Source of the DNA: Rhodanobacter sp.
Lineage (GTDB): Bacteria; Pseudomonadota; Gammaproteobacteria; Xanthomonadales; Rhodanobacteraceae
Length of the DNA: 64,000 bases
Reading direction: 5' to 3'
Assembly: GCA_004298045.1 (NCBI GenBank)
Contig: SCRM01000003.1
Coordinates: 1 to 64,000 of the forward strand
The notes beneath the pieces were generated by a model. It did not search any database. It was given only the letters and a program-made list of their open reading frames with translations, and had not been told where the DNA came from. Every line of letters begins with the position of its first letter. Position 1 is the stretch's first letter. The translations under genes and the position numbers were made by a program. Positions 26,630 through 36,931 of this stretch are shown piece by piece.

Positions 26630-26700
26630 CGTGTCGGGCTGAAGCCCAACCCACATCCCAAACCCGACCCCCATCGACCCGGTCGGGCCTCGATTCCACA
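26630..26700. repeat. Mosaic intergenic repeat, partial copy F
   Basis: GTGTCGGGCTGAAGCCCAAC followed by CCACA is the same core as in the other copies (a TCGGGCTGAAGCCC-type stem), followed by CCCGACCCCCATCGACCCGG. It sits in the 271-bp gap between comM and the antiporter gene; the rest of that gap (to 26841) shows no gene. Confidence 0.65.
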
Positions 26701-26841
26701 CGCAACCACAGGATCAAGACCGGACGAGGTCATCCCGCGTCGTCCCGTGAGCCGGATCCGAGCCGGCAGCCGCCGGCGCCGTTGCGCCGGTCGCGCTTTA
26801 CTCACCCAGCCGCGCGTGTTCCGATACCCGGTCGATGACCG

Positions 26842-28644
26842 ATGGACTCCCCGATGACGATTGATCTTGGCCTGATGCTGGCCGGCATGCTCGCGGTCGG
26901 CTTTCTGTGCCAATGGCTGGCGTGGCGGGTGAAATTGCCGGCGATCGTGTTTTTGCTGATTGCCGGCCTGTTGCTGGGCCCGGTCAGCGGCGTGCTCAAC
27001 CCCGATCAATTGCTTGGAAAGCTGCTGTTTCCGCTGGTATCGCTCGCGGTGGCGCTGATTTTGTTCGAAGGCAGCCTGACGCTGCGTTTCGCCGAGCTGC
27101 ACGACATCGGCAGCGCCGTGCGCGGACTGGTGAGCTACGGCGCACTCGCTGCGCTTGGGCTGCTGGCCCTCGCCGCGCATGTCATTGCCGAAGTGACCTG
27201 GCCGATCGCCCTGCTGTTTGGCGCGCTCACCTGCGTCACCGGCCCCACCGTGATCGTGCCGATGCTGCGCACGTTGCGGCCCAACGCCAAAATCGCCAAC
27301 ACCTTGCGCTGGGAAGGCATCGTGATCGACCCGCTGGGTGCGTTGTTCGCGGTGCTGATCTTCGAGGCCGTGGTTTCCCATCAGGAAGGCCACACGATCG
27401 GCGTGTTCCTTGCCACGATCGCCAGCGGAGCCGTTGTCGGCAGCGTTGCCGCGTGGCTGCTCGGCGTCGCGCTGCGACGCGGGCTGATTCCCGAATACCT
27501 GCAAAACTATGGCGTGCTCGCCACCGTGCTGCTGGCGTTCGTCGCCGCCAACACACTCACCCACGAATCCGGCCTGCTGACGGTGACGATCATGGGCATT
27601 GCGCTGGGCAACATGCGCAGCGTGCACATCGACGACATTCTCGATTTCAAGGAAAACCTCACCACCCTGCTGGTGTCGCTGCTGTTCGTGCTGCTGGCTG
27701 CCCGGCTGCCGTGGCCGCTGCCGGGGCACCTGTTGTGGCAGGGCCTGGCGATCTTCGCGGTCGCGCAGTTGCTGATCCGACCACTGACCGTCGCCATTGC
27801 CAGCTTTGGCAGCGCGCTCGATTGGCGCGAGCGCGCGCTGATCGGCTGGGTCGCACCGCGCGGCATCGTCGCCGCCTCGGTGTCGGCACTGTTCGCGCTG
27901 CGCCTGCAGGAGCTTGGCGTGCCGGGTGCGGACGCACTGGTGCCGCTGGTGTTCATCATCATCATCGGCACCGTGATCCTGCAGAGCGCCACCGCGCGTC
28001 CACTGGCGCGCTGGCTCGGCGTGGCCGAACCGGAGCCACGCGGCGTGCTGATCTACGGCGCCGACACCGTGGCACGCGAAATCGGCAAGGCCCTGCACGA
28101 AGCCGGCGTGCGCGTGATGCTGGCCGACGACGATTACGACGGGTTGCGGCGCGCGCGCATGGCTGGGCTGGCCACGTTCTACGGCAGCCCGGCATCCCCG
28201 CTTGCGGAACGCCATCTGGATCTTTCCGGCATCGGCCGCCTGCTGGCGATGACCGTGCACCGCGAACGCAACACGCTGGCCTGCGTGCATTACCGCGAAG
28301 AATTCGGTCGCGACAAGGTTTATCGCCTGCGCGTGCTGGCACCGGAAGAAAACACCGAGCGCGCCGCCCTCACCAACAAGCTGCTCGCCCCGCCGCTGTT
28401 TGCCGACGACATGACGCATGCCCGCCTGATCGACCTGCTGGAGCGCGGTTGGCAGATCAAATCCACCCTCCTCACCGCCAGCTTCGACTGGTCGCAATTC
28501 CTCGCCCAGCATGGCGCGGAAAGCCTGCTGCTGTTCAGCGTGGAGGACAAAGGCGTACTGCACGTCGCCTCGGCCAAGCGCAAGCTGGAGCCAAAAGTCG
28601 GCTGGACGGCGATTGCGCTGGTGGCGCCGGCCGCGAGTGCGTGA
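26842..28644 (+). CDS. CPA1-type cation:proton antiporter with C-terminal TrkA-N domain
   Basis: 600 residues. About 12 hydrophobic helices to residue 390, with the CPA motifs ALTCVTGPTVIVPML and EGIVIDPLGALFAVLIFEAV that hold the ion-binding Asp. A Rossmann-type TrkA-N nucleotide-binding domain follows (GVLIYGADTVAREIGKALHE, about residue 400), then a regulatory tail. It probably exchanges Na+ or K+ for H+ at the inner membrane under nucleotide control. Starts at 26842 or 26854 (MTIDLGLML) are both possible; neither has a clear ribosome site. A perfect hairpin follows the stop. Confidence 0.9.
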   Translation: MDSPMTIDLGLMLAGMLAVGFLCQWLAWRVKLPAIVFLLIAGLLLGPVSGVLNPDQLLGKLLFPLVSLAVALILFEGSLTLRFAELHDIGSAVRGLVSYGALAALGLLALAAHVIAEVTWPIALLFGALTCVTGPTVIVPMLRTLRPNAKIANTLRWEGIVIDPLGALFAVLIFEAVVSHQEGHTIGVFLATIASGAVVGSVAAWLLGVALRRGLIPEYLQNYGVLATVLLAFVAANTLTHESGLLTVTIMGIALGNMRSVHIDDILDFKENLTTLLVSLLFVLLAARLPWPLPGHLLWQGLAIFAVAQLLIRPLTVAIASFGSALDWRERALIGWVAPRGIVAASVSALFALRLQELGVPGADALVPLVFIIIIGTVILQSATARPLARWLGVAEPEPRGVLIYGADTVAREIGKALHEAGVRVMLADDDYDGLRRARMAGLATFYGSPASPLAERHLDLSGIGRLLAMTVHRERNTLACVHYREEFGRDKVYRLRVLAPEENTERAALTNKLLAPPLFADDMTHARLIDLLERGWQIKSTLLTASFDWSQFLAQHGAESLLLFSVEDKGVLHVASAKRKLEPKVGWTAIALVAPAASA

Positions 28645-28646
28645 AA

Positions 28647-28677
28647 CCGGGGTCGGCGTCCAGAGCGCCGACCCCGG
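28647..28677. terminator. Bidirectional hairpin between antiporter and aceA
   Basis: CCGGGGTCGGCG (28647-28658) and CGCCGACCCCGG (28666-28677) form a perfect 12-bp stem with a 7-base loop in the 48-bp gap between two convergent genes. T-tracts are absent, so termination may be Rho-assisted, or the stem may protect both 3' ends. Confidence 0.7.
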
Positions 28678-28692
28678 CGGTGTGCCACGCCC

Positions 28693-29979
28693 TCACGCCA
28701 CCGCGAACTGTGCCTCTTCGGTGGAACCGGTCAACGCGGTCACCGACGACTGCCCCTGCTGGATCGCCTGGGTGACGGCGTCGAAATAGCCGGCGCCCAC
28801 TTCGCGCTGATGCTTGACCGCGGTGAAGCCGCGTTCGGCGGCAGCGAATTCCTTTTGCTGCAGGTCGACGAAGGCACTCATCTGCCGGCGCGCGTAGTCG
28901 TGCGCGAGGTCGAACATGCCGTAGTTCAGGCTGTGGAAGCCGGCCAGGGTAATGAACTGGAACTTGTAGCCCATGCGGCCCAGGTCGTTCTGGAAGTTGG
29001 CGATGGTGGCGTCGTCCAGGTTCTGCTTCCAGTTGAAGCTGGGCGAGCAGTTGTACGCCAGCAGCTTGCCGGGGAACTGCGCGCGGATCGCCTCGGCGAA
29101 GCGGCGGGCGTCGGCCACGTTCGGCTTGCTGGTCTCGCACCAGATGACGTCGGCATACGGCGCGTAGGCCAGCCCGCGGCTGATCGCCTGCTCGATGCCG
29201 GCGCGGGTGCGGAAGAAGCCTTCCACCGTGCGCTCGCCGGTGATGAACGGCGTGTCGTTCGGATCGACATCGGAGGTCAGGAGGTTGGCGCCATCCGCAT
29301 CGGTGCGCGCGACGATCAGGGTCGGCACGCCGCTGACGTCGGCAGCGAGGCGCGCGGCGTTCAACTTGTCGACCGCCTCGCGGGTGGGCACCAGCACCTT
29401 GCCGCCCATGTGGCCGCACTTCTTGACGCTGGCGAGCTGATCCTCGAAATGCACGCCGGCGGCGCCGGCTTCGATCATCGCCTTCATCAGCTCGAAGGCA
29501 TTGAGCACGCCGCCGAAACCAGCCTCCGCGTCGGCCACGATCGGCGCCAGCCATTCGATTGCGTCGTTGCCCTCGGCGTGGTGCAACTGGTCGGCGCGCA
29601 AGAGCGCGTTGTTGATGCGCTTGACCACGTGCGGCACCGAGTTGGCCGGGTACAGCGACTGGTCGGGATACATCTCGCCGGTGATGTTGGCGTCGGCCGC
29701 CACCTGCCAGCCGGAGAGGTAGATGGCCTTGAGCCCGGCCTTGACCTGCTGCATCGCCTGGTTGCCGGTGAGCGCGCCGAGCGCGTTGACGTAGGGCTCG
29801 TCATGCAGCAGCCGCCACAGGCGTTCGGCGCCGTGGCGCGCGAGCGAATGCTCGACCGCGACGGTGCCGCGCAGGCGCGCGACGTCGGCGGCGGTGTAGT
29901 TGCGGCGGATGCCGTTCCAGCGCGGGTTGTTGGCCCAGTCCAAGGTGATCTGTTCGGCGGTCGGCAGGTTGGTTTTCAT
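28693..29979 (-). CDS. aceA: Isocitrate lyase
   Basis: 428 residues from ATG 29979 ([19 protein letters not shown]) with GGAG 9 bp upstream; a longer upstream frame lies in aceB sequence. The catalytic loop [13 protein letters not shown] is present, with the nucleophile Cys188. [16 protein letters not shown] and [15 protein letters not shown] are isocitrate lyase signatures. It cleaves isocitrate to glyoxylate and succinate in the glyoxylate shunt. It is the second gene of an aceB-aceA operon, 37 bp after aceB, divergent from a LysR regulator. Confidence 0.97.
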   Translation of the reverse strand: MKTNLPTAEQITLDWANNPRWNGIRRNYTAADVARLRGTVAVEHSLARHGAERLWRLLHDEPYVNALGALTGNQAMQQVKAGLKAIYLSGWQVAADANITGEMYPDQSLYPANSVPHVVKRINNALLRADQLHHAEGNDAIEWLAPIVADAEAGFGGVLNAFELMKAMIEAGAAGVHFEDQLASVKKCGHMGGKVLVPTREAVDKLNAARLAADVSGVPTLIVARTDADGANLLTSDVDPNDTPFITGERTVEGFFRTRAGIEQAISRGLAYAPYADVIWCETSKPNVADARRFAEAIRAQFPGKLLAYNCSPSFNWKQNLDDATIANFQNDLGRMGYKFQFITLAGFHSLNYGMFDLAHDYARRQMSAFVDLQQKEFAAAERGFTAVKHQREVGAGYFDAVTQAIQQGQSSVTALTGSTEEAQFAVA

Positions 29980-30016
29980 GGCGTGGCTCCAATGGATGGC
30001 GAGGAAAAACGCGCGC

Positions 30017-31615
30017 TCAGGCGAGCTGCCCGTAGGCGGGCAAGGTGAGGAAATCGGCCAGCTGGTCGGCGTGCACCAGCTCGCCAATGAGCTTGGCCGC
30101 GGCATCGGCTTCCGCCGCGCCGGGGTACTGGCTGGCGCGCAGCCGGTGGGTGTGGGCACCGAGCGCGTGGTCGAATAGCGCAAAGTCGATCGGCGCGCCG
30201 TCGTCGAACTCGAGTCCGCCGTGGTGCAGCCACTGCCACAACTGCGCGCGGGCGATCTCGGCAGTGGCGGCGTCCTCCATCAGATGGTGGATCGGCACGC
30301 AGCCGAGGCCGTCCAGCCAGGCGGCGGTGTAGCGCAGGCAGACCTCGACGTTGTTGTCGAAGCCGGCGCGGGTGATGGTGCCGGCGCAGGGCGCGAGGAG
30401 CTGCTCGCGAGTGACGCGCACGTCGTCGCGTTCCACGTCACGCTGGTTCGCCTCGGGCATGTATTCGTCGAAGATCGCCTGCGCCACCGGCACCAGCGCC
30501 GGGTGCGCCACCCAGGTGCCGTCGTGCCCGGCCTTGACCTCGCGCAGCTTGTCGGCGCGCACCTTGGCCAGCGCGGCGGCGTTCGCGGCCTCGTCGCCCT
30601 TGATCGGAATCTGCGCCGCCATGCCGCCCATCGCGAACGCGCCGCGCTGGTGGCAGGTCTGGATCAGCAGCTCCGAGTAGTTCCGGAGGAACGGCACCGT
30701 CATCGCCACCTGGCCGCGCTCGGGCAGCAGGCGGTCACCGTGCCGGCGCAGCGTCTTCAGGTAGGAGAACACGTAATCCCAGCGGCCCGCGTTGAGTCCC
30801 ACGCAGCGCGACTGCAGCGCGTGCAGGATCTCGTGCATCTGGAATGCGGCCGGCAGGGTTTCGATCAGCACCGTCACCTTCATGCTGGCCGGCGGGATGT
30901 CGATCGCGGTCTCGGCGTGGGTCATCACGTCGTCCCACAGCGCCGCCTCCTCCATGCTCTCGAGCTTGGGCAGATAGAAATACGGGCCGCGATCACGCCG
31001 GTGCAGGGTGCGCGCGGTGTGCCACGCGTACAGCGCGAAGTCGACCAGTGCGCCGGCCACCGGCTCGCCATCGACGCTGAAATGCTTGTCGGTGAGGTGC
31101 CAGCCGCGTGGGCGCACCACCAGCACCGCGGGGTTGTCGCCCACCGCGTAGCGCTTGCCCTCGGGCGTGGTGAAGTCGATCTTGCCGGCGACCGCGTCGC
31201 GCAGGTTCACCTGGCCGTCGAGCACGTTGGCGAGGGTGGGCGTGGAGGAGTCCTCGAAATCCGCCATGAACACCTTCGCGCCGGAGTTCAGCGCGTTGAT
31301 TATCATCTTGCGCTCGACCGGCCCGGTGATCTCCACCCGACGGTCGCGCAGCGCCGCAGGAATCGGTCCGACCGTCCATTCGGATTCGCGGATGGCGGCG
31401 GTATCGGCGCGGAAATCCGGCAGCTCGCCGGCGTCCCAGCGCGCCTGGCGTTCGCGGCGCGCGGCGAGCAGTTCGCGGCGGCGGGCATCGAAGCGGCGGT
31501 GCAGGTCGACAAGCAACGCCAGCGCTTCGGGGGTGAGGATCGCGCGCTGGGCGGCGGTCGGGTTGCCGTGGATTTCAACGGCGCTGGCTTCGATGCGTTC
31601 GCGTGGCAAGGCCAT
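30017..31615 (-). CDS. aceB: Malate synthase A
   Basis: 532 residues from ATG 31615 ([17 protein letters not shown]) with GGAG 9 bp upstream. Malate synthase A features: [52 protein letters not shown] (catalytic and Mg ligands), and [16 protein letters not shown]. It condenses glyoxylate with acetyl-CoA to malate in the cytoplasm. With aceA it allows growth on C2 compounds and fatty acids. Probably controlled by the divergent LysR protein at 31754. Confidence 0.97.
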   Translation of the reverse strand: MALPRERIEASAVEIHGNPTAAQRAILTPEALALLVDLHRRFDARRRELLAARRERQARWDAGELPDFRADTAAIRESEWTVGPIPAALRDRRVEITGPVERKMIINALNSGAKVFMADFEDSSTPTLANVLDGQVNLRDAVAGKIDFTTPEGKRYAVGDNPAVLVVRPRGWHLTDKHFSVDGEPVAGALVDFALYAWHTARTLHRRDRGPYFYLPKLESMEEAALWDDVMTHAETAIDIPPASMKVTVLIETLPAAFQMHEILHALQSRCVGLNAGRWDYVFSYLKTLRRHGDRLLPERGQVAMTVPFLRNYSELLIQTCHQRGAFAMGGMAAQIPIKGDEAANAAALAKVRADKLREVKAGHDGTWVAHPALVPVAQAIFDEYMPEANQRDVERDDVRVTREQLLAPCAGTITRAGFDNNVEVCLRYTAAWLDGLGCVPIHHLMEDAATAEIARAQLWQWLHHGGLEFDDGAPIDFALFDHALGAHTHRLRASQYPGAAEADAAAKLIGELVHADQLADFLTLPAYGQLA

Positions 31616-31753
31616 GATCGGCTCCGGACTGAAGGACGGCTCGAAGCTAGGCCACGTCAATGTGGTTTGACAAAACAAATGTTTCAATCTTTATTATTGA
31701 CGCCGCACATATCACTCGTAACTCATTGAGCTTGCTGATGAGGAGGCAACGCG
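31616..31753. promoter_or_regulatory. Divergent aceBA / lysR control region
   Basis: 138 bp that is AT-rich compared with its surroundings (for example 31674-31700). On the minus strand TTGTCA and TAGCTT, 18 bases apart, could be the aceB promoter. On the plus strand TTGACG (about 31698) and AGGAGG just before 31754 serve the regulator. A CCAC...GTGG imperfect palindrome (CCACGTCAATGTGG, about 31651-31664) overlaps the aceB promoter and is a candidate LysR site. Confidence 0.55.
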
Positions 31754-32779
31754 ATGCCCGCGAAAATCGTGAAAAACCCGCGTCGCAACGCAGCAAAAAA
31801 ACGGACACATGGGCAGGGCGAAAGCGGCGAGCTGGCCCGCTACTACTACAAAGGCAACCGCCTGAAGCAGCTGCGCGCGTTTGTCGCCACGGTGAAGCTG
31901 GGCACGCTGAGCCGCGCCGCCGAATCGCTGTACCTGTCGCAGCCATCGGTCAGCCTGCAACTACAGGCGCTGGAGCGCGAACTGGGCATGGCGTTGCTGG
32001 AACGCCGCCGCCGCCGGGTGAACCTGACCGATGCCGGCGAGGCGCTGTACGAGCTGGCGCGGCCGCTGGTGGAAGGCTGGGAAACGCTGGATCGCGATTT
32101 CGAGGCCAAGGTGAAAGGGCTGCAGGCCGGCAAGCTGGTCGTCGCCGCCGGCACCTCCACCATCCAGTACCTGCTGCCGGATCTGGTGCGCCGCTATCGC
32201 GAGCGCTACCCCGCGGTGCACCTGCAACTGGCCAACGTCACCGGCAAGGACGGCCTCGCCATGTTGCGCGAGGACAAGGCCGACTTTGCGGTGGGCTCGA
32301 TGCTCGACGTGCCCAACGACATCGCGTGGGCACCGGTACACCACTACGACCCGATGCTGATCGCGCCGCGCGACCACCCGCTCGCCGCGAAGGAGCCGCT
32401 GGAACTGCAGGACCTGTCACCCTACGGCCTGATCCTGCCGCCGCAGCGGCTGTCCACCTATCGCCTGGTCGATCTCGTGTTCCAGCAGAACCAGGTGCCG
32501 TACAAGGTGGCGATCGAGGTCGGCGGCTGGGACGTCATCAAGGAGTACGTCGCGCTCGGGCTCGGCGTCTCCATCGTCACCGGCATCTGCATCACCGACG
32601 CCGACCGCGCGCGCCTCGCCGTGCGCAACATGTCGCGCTGGTTTCCGCAGCGCAGCTACGGCGTGGTGATGCGCAAGGGCAAGTTCCTCTCCGCCGAAGC
32701 ACGCGCCTTCATCGACCTGATCCGGCCGGGGCTGCTGACGTATCGCGATTACGACGAGTCGGGGCAGTCGGCGCGCTGA
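31754..32779 (+). CDS. LysR-family transcriptional regulator of the glyoxylate operon
   Basis: 341 residues. After a basic, unconserved N-terminal extension of about 35 residues comes the winged helix-turn-helix (LKQLRAFVATVKLGTLSRAA, then SLYLSQPSVSLQLQALEREL) and a CysB/CbbR-like effector domain (LVVAAGTSTIQYLLPDLVRR and VAIEVGGWDVIKEYVALGLG). AGGAGG sits 8 bp before the ATG. Divergent placement next to aceBA suggests it controls the glyoxylate shunt; the effector is not evident. Confidence 0.92.
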   Translation: MPAKIVKNPRRNAAKKRTHGQGESGELARYYYKGNRLKQLRAFVATVKLGTLSRAAESLYLSQPSVSLQLQALERELGMALLERRRRRVNLTDAGEALYELARPLVEGWETLDRDFEAKVKGLQAGKLVVAAGTSTIQYLLPDLVRRYRERYPAVHLQLANVTGKDGLAMLREDKADFAVGSMLDVPNDIAWAPVHHYDPMLIAPRDHPLAAKEPLELQDLSPYGLILPPQRLSTYRLVDLVFQQNQVPYKVAIEVGGWDVIKEYVALGLGVSIVTGICITDADRARLAVRNMSRWFPQRSYGVVMRKGKFLSAEARAFIDLIRPGLLTYRDYDESGQSAR

Positions 32780-32795
32780 ACGCGGCCATCACGCT

Positions 32796-33389
32796 TCACA
32801 ACCCGTGATGTTTGCCCTGATACGGCTGGTAAAACGCGCGCAGCCGTTCGGTGTCGGCGGCGAGGTCACCGGTGGTGGGATACAGCGGGCCGAGGTGGAT
32901 GGTCTTGTCGGGGTAGTGGAAGGCCACCGGAAACACTGGCACGCCGGCGCGATGGGCGATGTACCAGAAACCGCTTTTCCACTTGGGCACATGGCGACGC
33001 GTGCCTTCGGGCTCGATGCCGAGCCATAGCTGTTCGTGGTGGCCGAAGCGCTCGATCATCTGCTCCACCACGCCATGGGCAGCGCGGCGCGCAATGGGAA
33101 TGCCGCCAAGGCCGCGCAGCAAGGCGCCAAGCGGCGGGCGAAACAGCTCCTGCTTGGCCATGAACTTGATATCCGCGCCGATGCCGACCTTCACCACAAG
33201 ACCCCAGATGCCGTCCCACCACGAGGAATGCGGCGCGGCGATCATCACCAGCCGGGGCACGTCGGGGAACTCGCCGACCAGGCGCCAGCCGGCAAGGCGC
33301 AACACGCCGCGACAGACCACACGCCGCCAGTTGTCGGCGAGGTGCGGCATCTGCGCCGGCAATTCTTCGGGTGCCGGGATCGGTCGCAT
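32796..33389 (-). CDS. PlsC-like lysophospholipid acyltransferase
   Basis: 197 residues. Acyltransferase motif I is PHSSWWDGIWGL (His-x4-Asp), motif III is GIEPEGTRRHVPKWK, and VPVFPVAFHYPDKT follows. It is shorter than housekeeping PlsC and belongs to the compact COG0204 group, so it is probably a secondary acyltransferase acting on lysophospholipids or related lipids at the inner membrane. The start ATG at 33389 overlaps the arfB stop (TGATG), implying coupling. Confidence 0.85.
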   Translation of the reverse strand: MRPIPAPEELPAQMPHLADNWRRVVCRGVLRLAGWRLVGEFPDVPRLVMIAAPHSSWWDGIWGLVVKVGIGADIKFMAKQELFRPPLGALLRGLGGIPIARRAAHGVVEQMIERFGHHEQLWLGIEPEGTRRHVPKWKSGFWYIAHRAGVPVFPVAFHYPDKTIHLGPLYPTTGDLAADTERLRAFYQPYQGKHHGL

Positions 33390-33811
33390 CAATCGAGATC
33401 CACCCGCCGCGAGCGGTTTTGCTTGAGCCGGCCCCGTTGCTGCTTGCCGGCGAGACGGCGCTCCTTCGAGGCGCGCGTGGGCTTGGTGGCGACGCGCGTT
33501 TCCGGCACCACCTGGGCCGCGCGCAACAGGGCCATCAGACGCTCGCGGGCGTCCTCGCGATTGCGTGCCTGATCGCGAAACCGGCGCGCCTGGATCACCA
33601 GGACCCCGGCGTCGGTCAGGCGCCGGTCACGCCGCGCGAGCACCCGCGCACGCAGCGGCTCGGGCAACGACGGCGAAGCGGCCACGTCGAAACGCAACTC
33701 CACCGCGCTCTCCGTGCGGTTGACGTGCTGGCCGCCCGGGCCGTCGGCACGCAGGAAATGCTCGACCAGCTCGGATTCGGGAATGGACACGCTGTGGCTG
33801 ATCGTCAGCAT
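33389..33811 (-). CDS. arfB: Alternative ribosome-rescue factor ArfB (YaeJ)
   Basis: 140 residues. The GGQ peptide-release motif is in LRADGPGGQHVNRTESAVEL, and the long basic C-terminal tail (KERRLAGKQQRGRLKQNRSR) is the mRNA-channel-binding tail of ArfB. It hydrolyses peptidyl-tRNA on stalled ribosomes without a stop codon. Length equals the family norm. Coupled to the acyltransferase gene downstream. Confidence 0.94.
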   Translation of the reverse strand: MLTISHSVSIPESELVEHFLRADGPGGQHVNRTESAVELRFDVAASPSLPEPLRARVLARRDRRLTDAGVLVIQARRFRDQARNREDARERLMALLRAAQVVPETRVATKPTRASKERRLAGKQQRGRLKQNRSRRVDLD

Positions 33812-33829
33812 GCCTGGAAGTGTACGAGA

Positions 33830-33973
33830 AGCCGGGATTCGGGATAGGGGATTCGAGATTCGGCAGAGCGGATCGCGGCGAACGACAAGGCTCCAGCCAA
33901 CCTGTAAAGGCCGCGGCGCTCGCGCGATGCGACCTTTACGAGTCCCGAATGCCCCATCTCGAATCCCGTAACC
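33830..33973. repeat. Mosaic intergenic repeat, copy B
   Basis: Outer arms are GGGATTCGGGATAGGGGATT (from about 33834) and ATCTCGAATCCCGTAAC (about 33957-33973), the same flanks as copy A. The core differs: GTAAAGGCCGCG (33903) and GCGACCTTTAC (33928) form a separate stem. Lies between arfB and the M1 peptidase. Confidence 0.75.
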
Positions 33974-33977
33974 CCAA

Positions 33978-35945
33978 TCACGGCATCACCAACCCATTGT
34001 TCGCGCGGTCGGCGTCCGGCAGCTTGTGGTCGGGGTCCAGGGTCAGGGTCTTGACCGGCTTGGTGGTGTCCAGCGTGAGCTTGGGCGTGGCGCCGAAGCG
34101 CCAGGTTTCGACCGGCACGCGCACGTCGCGCTGGCTGCCGTCGGCGAAGGCGATGCGCAGCGTGGCCGGCATCACCAGTTTCTGCTGGCTGACGAGGTTC
34201 ACCGTGACGCCCTTGGCGGGGTCGTCGTCCACGTAGCTGGCGCCGGTGATGCCCAGGTCGAGCTGCCAATTGTGGAGGTACCAGCCGCGCCACCACCACG
34301 AAAGGTCCTCACCGGCGGCGCTGTTCATGAAGCGGAAGAAATCGCTCGGCGTCGGGTGGTGGTACGCCCAGGTGCGGATGTAGGCGCGGAACGCGGGGTC
34401 GAAACGGTCCGGGCCGAGGATCTGTTCGCGCAGCAGCACGAGGCCCAGCGCGCCCTTGAAATAGGTCACCGGGTGGCGGTATTTCTCGCTGATCGAGTCG
34501 GCGTGCGCCATCAGCGTGGGCGCGTTCGGGTCGGCCAGGATCGGCAGGATCTCGTCCACCGGGTTGCCGCCCTTGGGCGCGTATTCGCCATCGCGCTTGG
34601 GGCCGTATTTGCCGCCTTCGAACGCATCGGAGAAGTACACGTCGATGAAGGTGTTGAAGCCCTCGTCCATGAACGCGTGGCGGCGCTCGTTGGAGCCGAC
34701 GATCATCGGGAACCAGGTGTGGCCGATTTCGTGCGCGGTGATCCAGAACAGGAACTTGCCGGCGTCCTGGTAGCCGTCGAACACGATGCCGGGGTATTCC
34801 ATGCCGGCGCCGTGGCCGCCGAGATTCACCGCCACCGGCCACGGGTACGGGTACCACTGCTGCGAGAAGTACTCGACTGCGCCCTTGAGAAACTTGGTGG
34901 AGTCATCCCACTTGCCGGTGCCCGCGCCTTCGATCGGGTACACGCTCATCGCCAGCGCGTGCTTGCCGCCCGGCAGGTTGATGCGCGCCACGTCCCACAC
35001 GAACGCGGGCGAGGCGGCAAACGCCACGTCGCGCGTGTGCTCCATGTGGAAGCGCCAGGTGAGCGTACCGCTGTGCGTCGGCCGCGTGGCCGGATCGTTC
35101 ACCTCGTCGGGCCTGCGGATGTAGACCGTGGCGCCGCTCTGCGCGGCCTGCGCGAGGCGCTCGCGCTCGGTTTTCGTCAGCACCTCATTCGCGTTCGTCA
35201 GCTCGCCCGAACCGGCGACGAGGTAATTCCACGGCACGGTGACCGCGTAGTCGATGGTGCCGTATTCGAGATAGAACTCCTGGCCAAGGTACGGCAGCGT
35301 GTCCCAGCCGCGCACGTCGTCGTACACCGCCATGCGCGGGTACCACTGCGCGATCTCGTAGATGTCGCCGTTCTTCGTCGGCGTCACCGCGGTGCGCCCG
35401 CCCCAGGTGCCGGGCACGGTGTAGTGGTAGCGGATGGCGAGCTTGAGCTTGCCGCCATGCGCGGCGAGCGGGGTCGGCAGATCGACCCGCATGCGGGTGT
35501 CGCTGACGAGGTAATGCACCGGCTTGCCGTCGATTTCCACCGCGTCGAGCTGGTAGCCATCAGTGGATCGCCCGGTTTTTTTCGGCCGCGGCGAGGCGAG
35601 CGCGCCGCGCGAATCGCTCTTGTAGATGTTCTGGTCGAGCTGTACCCACAACTCATTGAGCGCATCCGGGCTGTGGTTGGTGTAGGTGATGGTTTCCGCG
35701 CCGGCGAGGCCGTGCGTGGCCGGATCGATCGTGGCGTGGATGGCGTAGTCGGCGCGGTTCTGCCAGAACGCCGGGCCGGGCTTGCCGGCGCCGTCGCGGA
35801 ACGCGTTGGCCGGGTGCGGCAAACTCAGCGGCGCAAACAGCGCCTGCGCGTCGAACTTGGCGTCCTGCGCAGCAGCCGGCAGCGCGACCAGGGCACCCAG
35901 GGTCACCAGCGCGGCGACCACACGGATCGGGCAAAACAGCTTCAT
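33978..35945 (-). CDS. Secreted M1 family aminopeptidase-like zinc peptidase
   Basis: 655 residues. Signal peptide MKLFCPIRVVAALVTLGALV ending near ALPAAAQ. The zinc site is AHEIGHTWF (His405, Glu406, His409) with the third ligand Glu428 in FMDEGFNTF. GGHGAGMEYPGIVF replaces the classical GAMEN substrate motif, as in many bacterial M1 proteins of this type. A conserved DLSWWWRGWYLHNWQLDLGI segment follows. Likely an exported peptidase in the periplasm or outer envelope. Confidence 0.92.
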   Translation of the reverse strand: MKLFCPIRVVAALVTLGALVALPAAAQDAKFDAQALFAPLSLPHPANAFRDGAGKPGPAFWQNRADYAIHATIDPATHGLAGAETITYTNHSPDALNELWVQLDQNIYKSDSRGALASPRPKKTGRSTDGYQLDAVEIDGKPVHYLVSDTRMRVDLPTPLAAHGGKLKLAIRYHYTVPGTWGGRTAVTPTKNGDIYEIAQWYPRMAVYDDVRGWDTLPYLGQEFYLEYGTIDYAVTVPWNYLVAGSGELTNANEVLTKTERERLAQAAQSGATVYIRRPDEVNDPATRPTHSGTLTWRFHMEHTRDVAFAASPAFVWDVARINLPGGKHALAMSVYPIEGAGTGKWDDSTKFLKGAVEYFSQQWYPYPWPVAVNLGGHGAGMEYPGIVFDGYQDAGKFLFWITAHEIGHTWFPMIVGSNERRHAFMDEGFNTFIDVYFSDAFEGGKYGPKRDGEYAPKGGNPVDEILPILADPNAPTLMAHADSISEKYRHPVTYFKGALGLVLLREQILGPDRFDPAFRAYIRTWAYHHPTPSDFFRFMNSAAGEDLSWWWRGWYLHNWQLDLGITGASYVDDDPAKGVTVNLVSQQKLVMPATLRIAFADGSQRDVRVPVETWRFGATPKLTLDTTKPVKTLTLDPDHKLPDADRANNGLVMP

Positions 35946-36025
35946 GATTTACTTCGCAACGTGAGGGCCAGCCCATTATGGAAAGTGCACGCGGCCGGCG
36001 GATAGGCCAAAAGTCACCGCCGTCC

Positions 36026-36050
36026 GTGGGTCGGACTTCAGCCCGACATG
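36026..36050. repeat. Mosaic intergenic repeat, partial copy C
   Basis: The core GTGGGTCGGACTTCAGCCCG, followed by ACATG, is the reverse orientation of the stem core seen in copies D and E. It lies 57 bp upstream of queF, between divergent genes, without the outer gggattc flanks. Confidence 0.65.
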
Positions 36051-36106
36051 TCCTGCGCAGAAGTCGGCCGGCATGAACGCCACCCCGCACCGTCTAAAAT
36101 GCACAC

Positions 36107-36931
36107 ATGCACACTCCCGACCAATCGCAACTCGGCAAGGCCACGGTCTACGCCGACCATTACGACGCCAAGCTGCTGTTTCCGATCCCGCGCGCGCTAA
36201 AGCGCGCCGAGCTGGGCATCCGCGGCAAGCTGCCGTTTCACGGCGTGGACGTCTGGAACGCGTATGAACTTTCGTGGCTCGACCTGCACGGCAAGCCGCA
36301 GGTGGCGGTGGCGGAGTTCCGGTTTCCGGCGACTACGCCCAACCTGATCGAATCCAAGTCGTTCAAGCTGTATTTGAACGGTTTCGCCCAAGAATCACTG
36401 GCCAACCGCAAGGCGCTGCACGCGCTGCTGCAGCAGGATCTCACCACCGCCGCCGGCGACGTGGTGGACGTGACATTGCACGACGCGCGCACCGTGGCGC
36501 AGACATTTGCCGACCTGGCCGGCGACTCCATCGACGGCCTCGCGGTGGCGATCGACGACTACGGCCCGCCGCAGCCCGACTACCTGCGCACGGACACCGA
36601 GGCCGCCGTGGTGGAGGAAACCCTCACCTCGGACCTCCTGCGCTCCAACTGCCCGGTGACTGGCCAGCCCGACTGGGGCAGCGTGCAGATCCGCTATCGC
36701 GGCGCGCCGCTCGACCGCGCCGGGCTCTTGCGCTACCTCGTCTCGTTCCGCACCCACAGCGCGTTTCACGAGCAATGCGTGGAGCGCATCTACACCGACC
36801 TCATGGCGCGCTGCGCACCGGCGATGCTCAGTGTGTACGCGCGCTACACCCGGCGCGGCGGGCTGGACATCAACCCGTTCCGCAGCAGCGAGGCAACCAC
36901 GCCCGGCAACGTGCGCGGCGCGCGGCAATGA
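36107..36931 (+). CDS. queF: NADPH-dependent preQ0 reductase QueF
   Basis: 274 residues, the long (type II, two-domain) form. The substrate motif [16 protein letters not shown] and the catalytic [18 protein letters not shown] are present. It reduces 7-cyano-7-deazaguanine to 7-aminomethyl-7-deazaguanine in queuosine synthesis. The last queuosine step gene, queG, is also in this window (58760). Its stop overlaps the next start (ATGA). Confidence 0.96.
   Translation: MHTPDQSQLGKATVYADHYDAKLLFPIPRALKRAELGIRGKLPFHGVDVWNAYELSWLDLHGKPQVAVAEFRFPATTPNLIESKSFKLYLNGFAQESLANRKALHALLQQDLTTAAGDVVDVTLHDARTVAQTFADLAGDSIDGLAVAIDDYGPPQPDYLRTDTEAAVVEETLTSDLLRSNCPVTGQPDWGSVQIRYRGAPLDRAGLLRYLVSFRTHSAFHEQCVERIYTDLMARCAPAMLSVYARYTRRGGLDINPFRSSEATTPGNVRGARQ

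Noticed and set aside
26365-28563. A minus-strand frame of 732 codons opposite comM and the antiporter
   Set aside because: Gln/His/Arg-rich composition with no domain; antisense to two clear genes.
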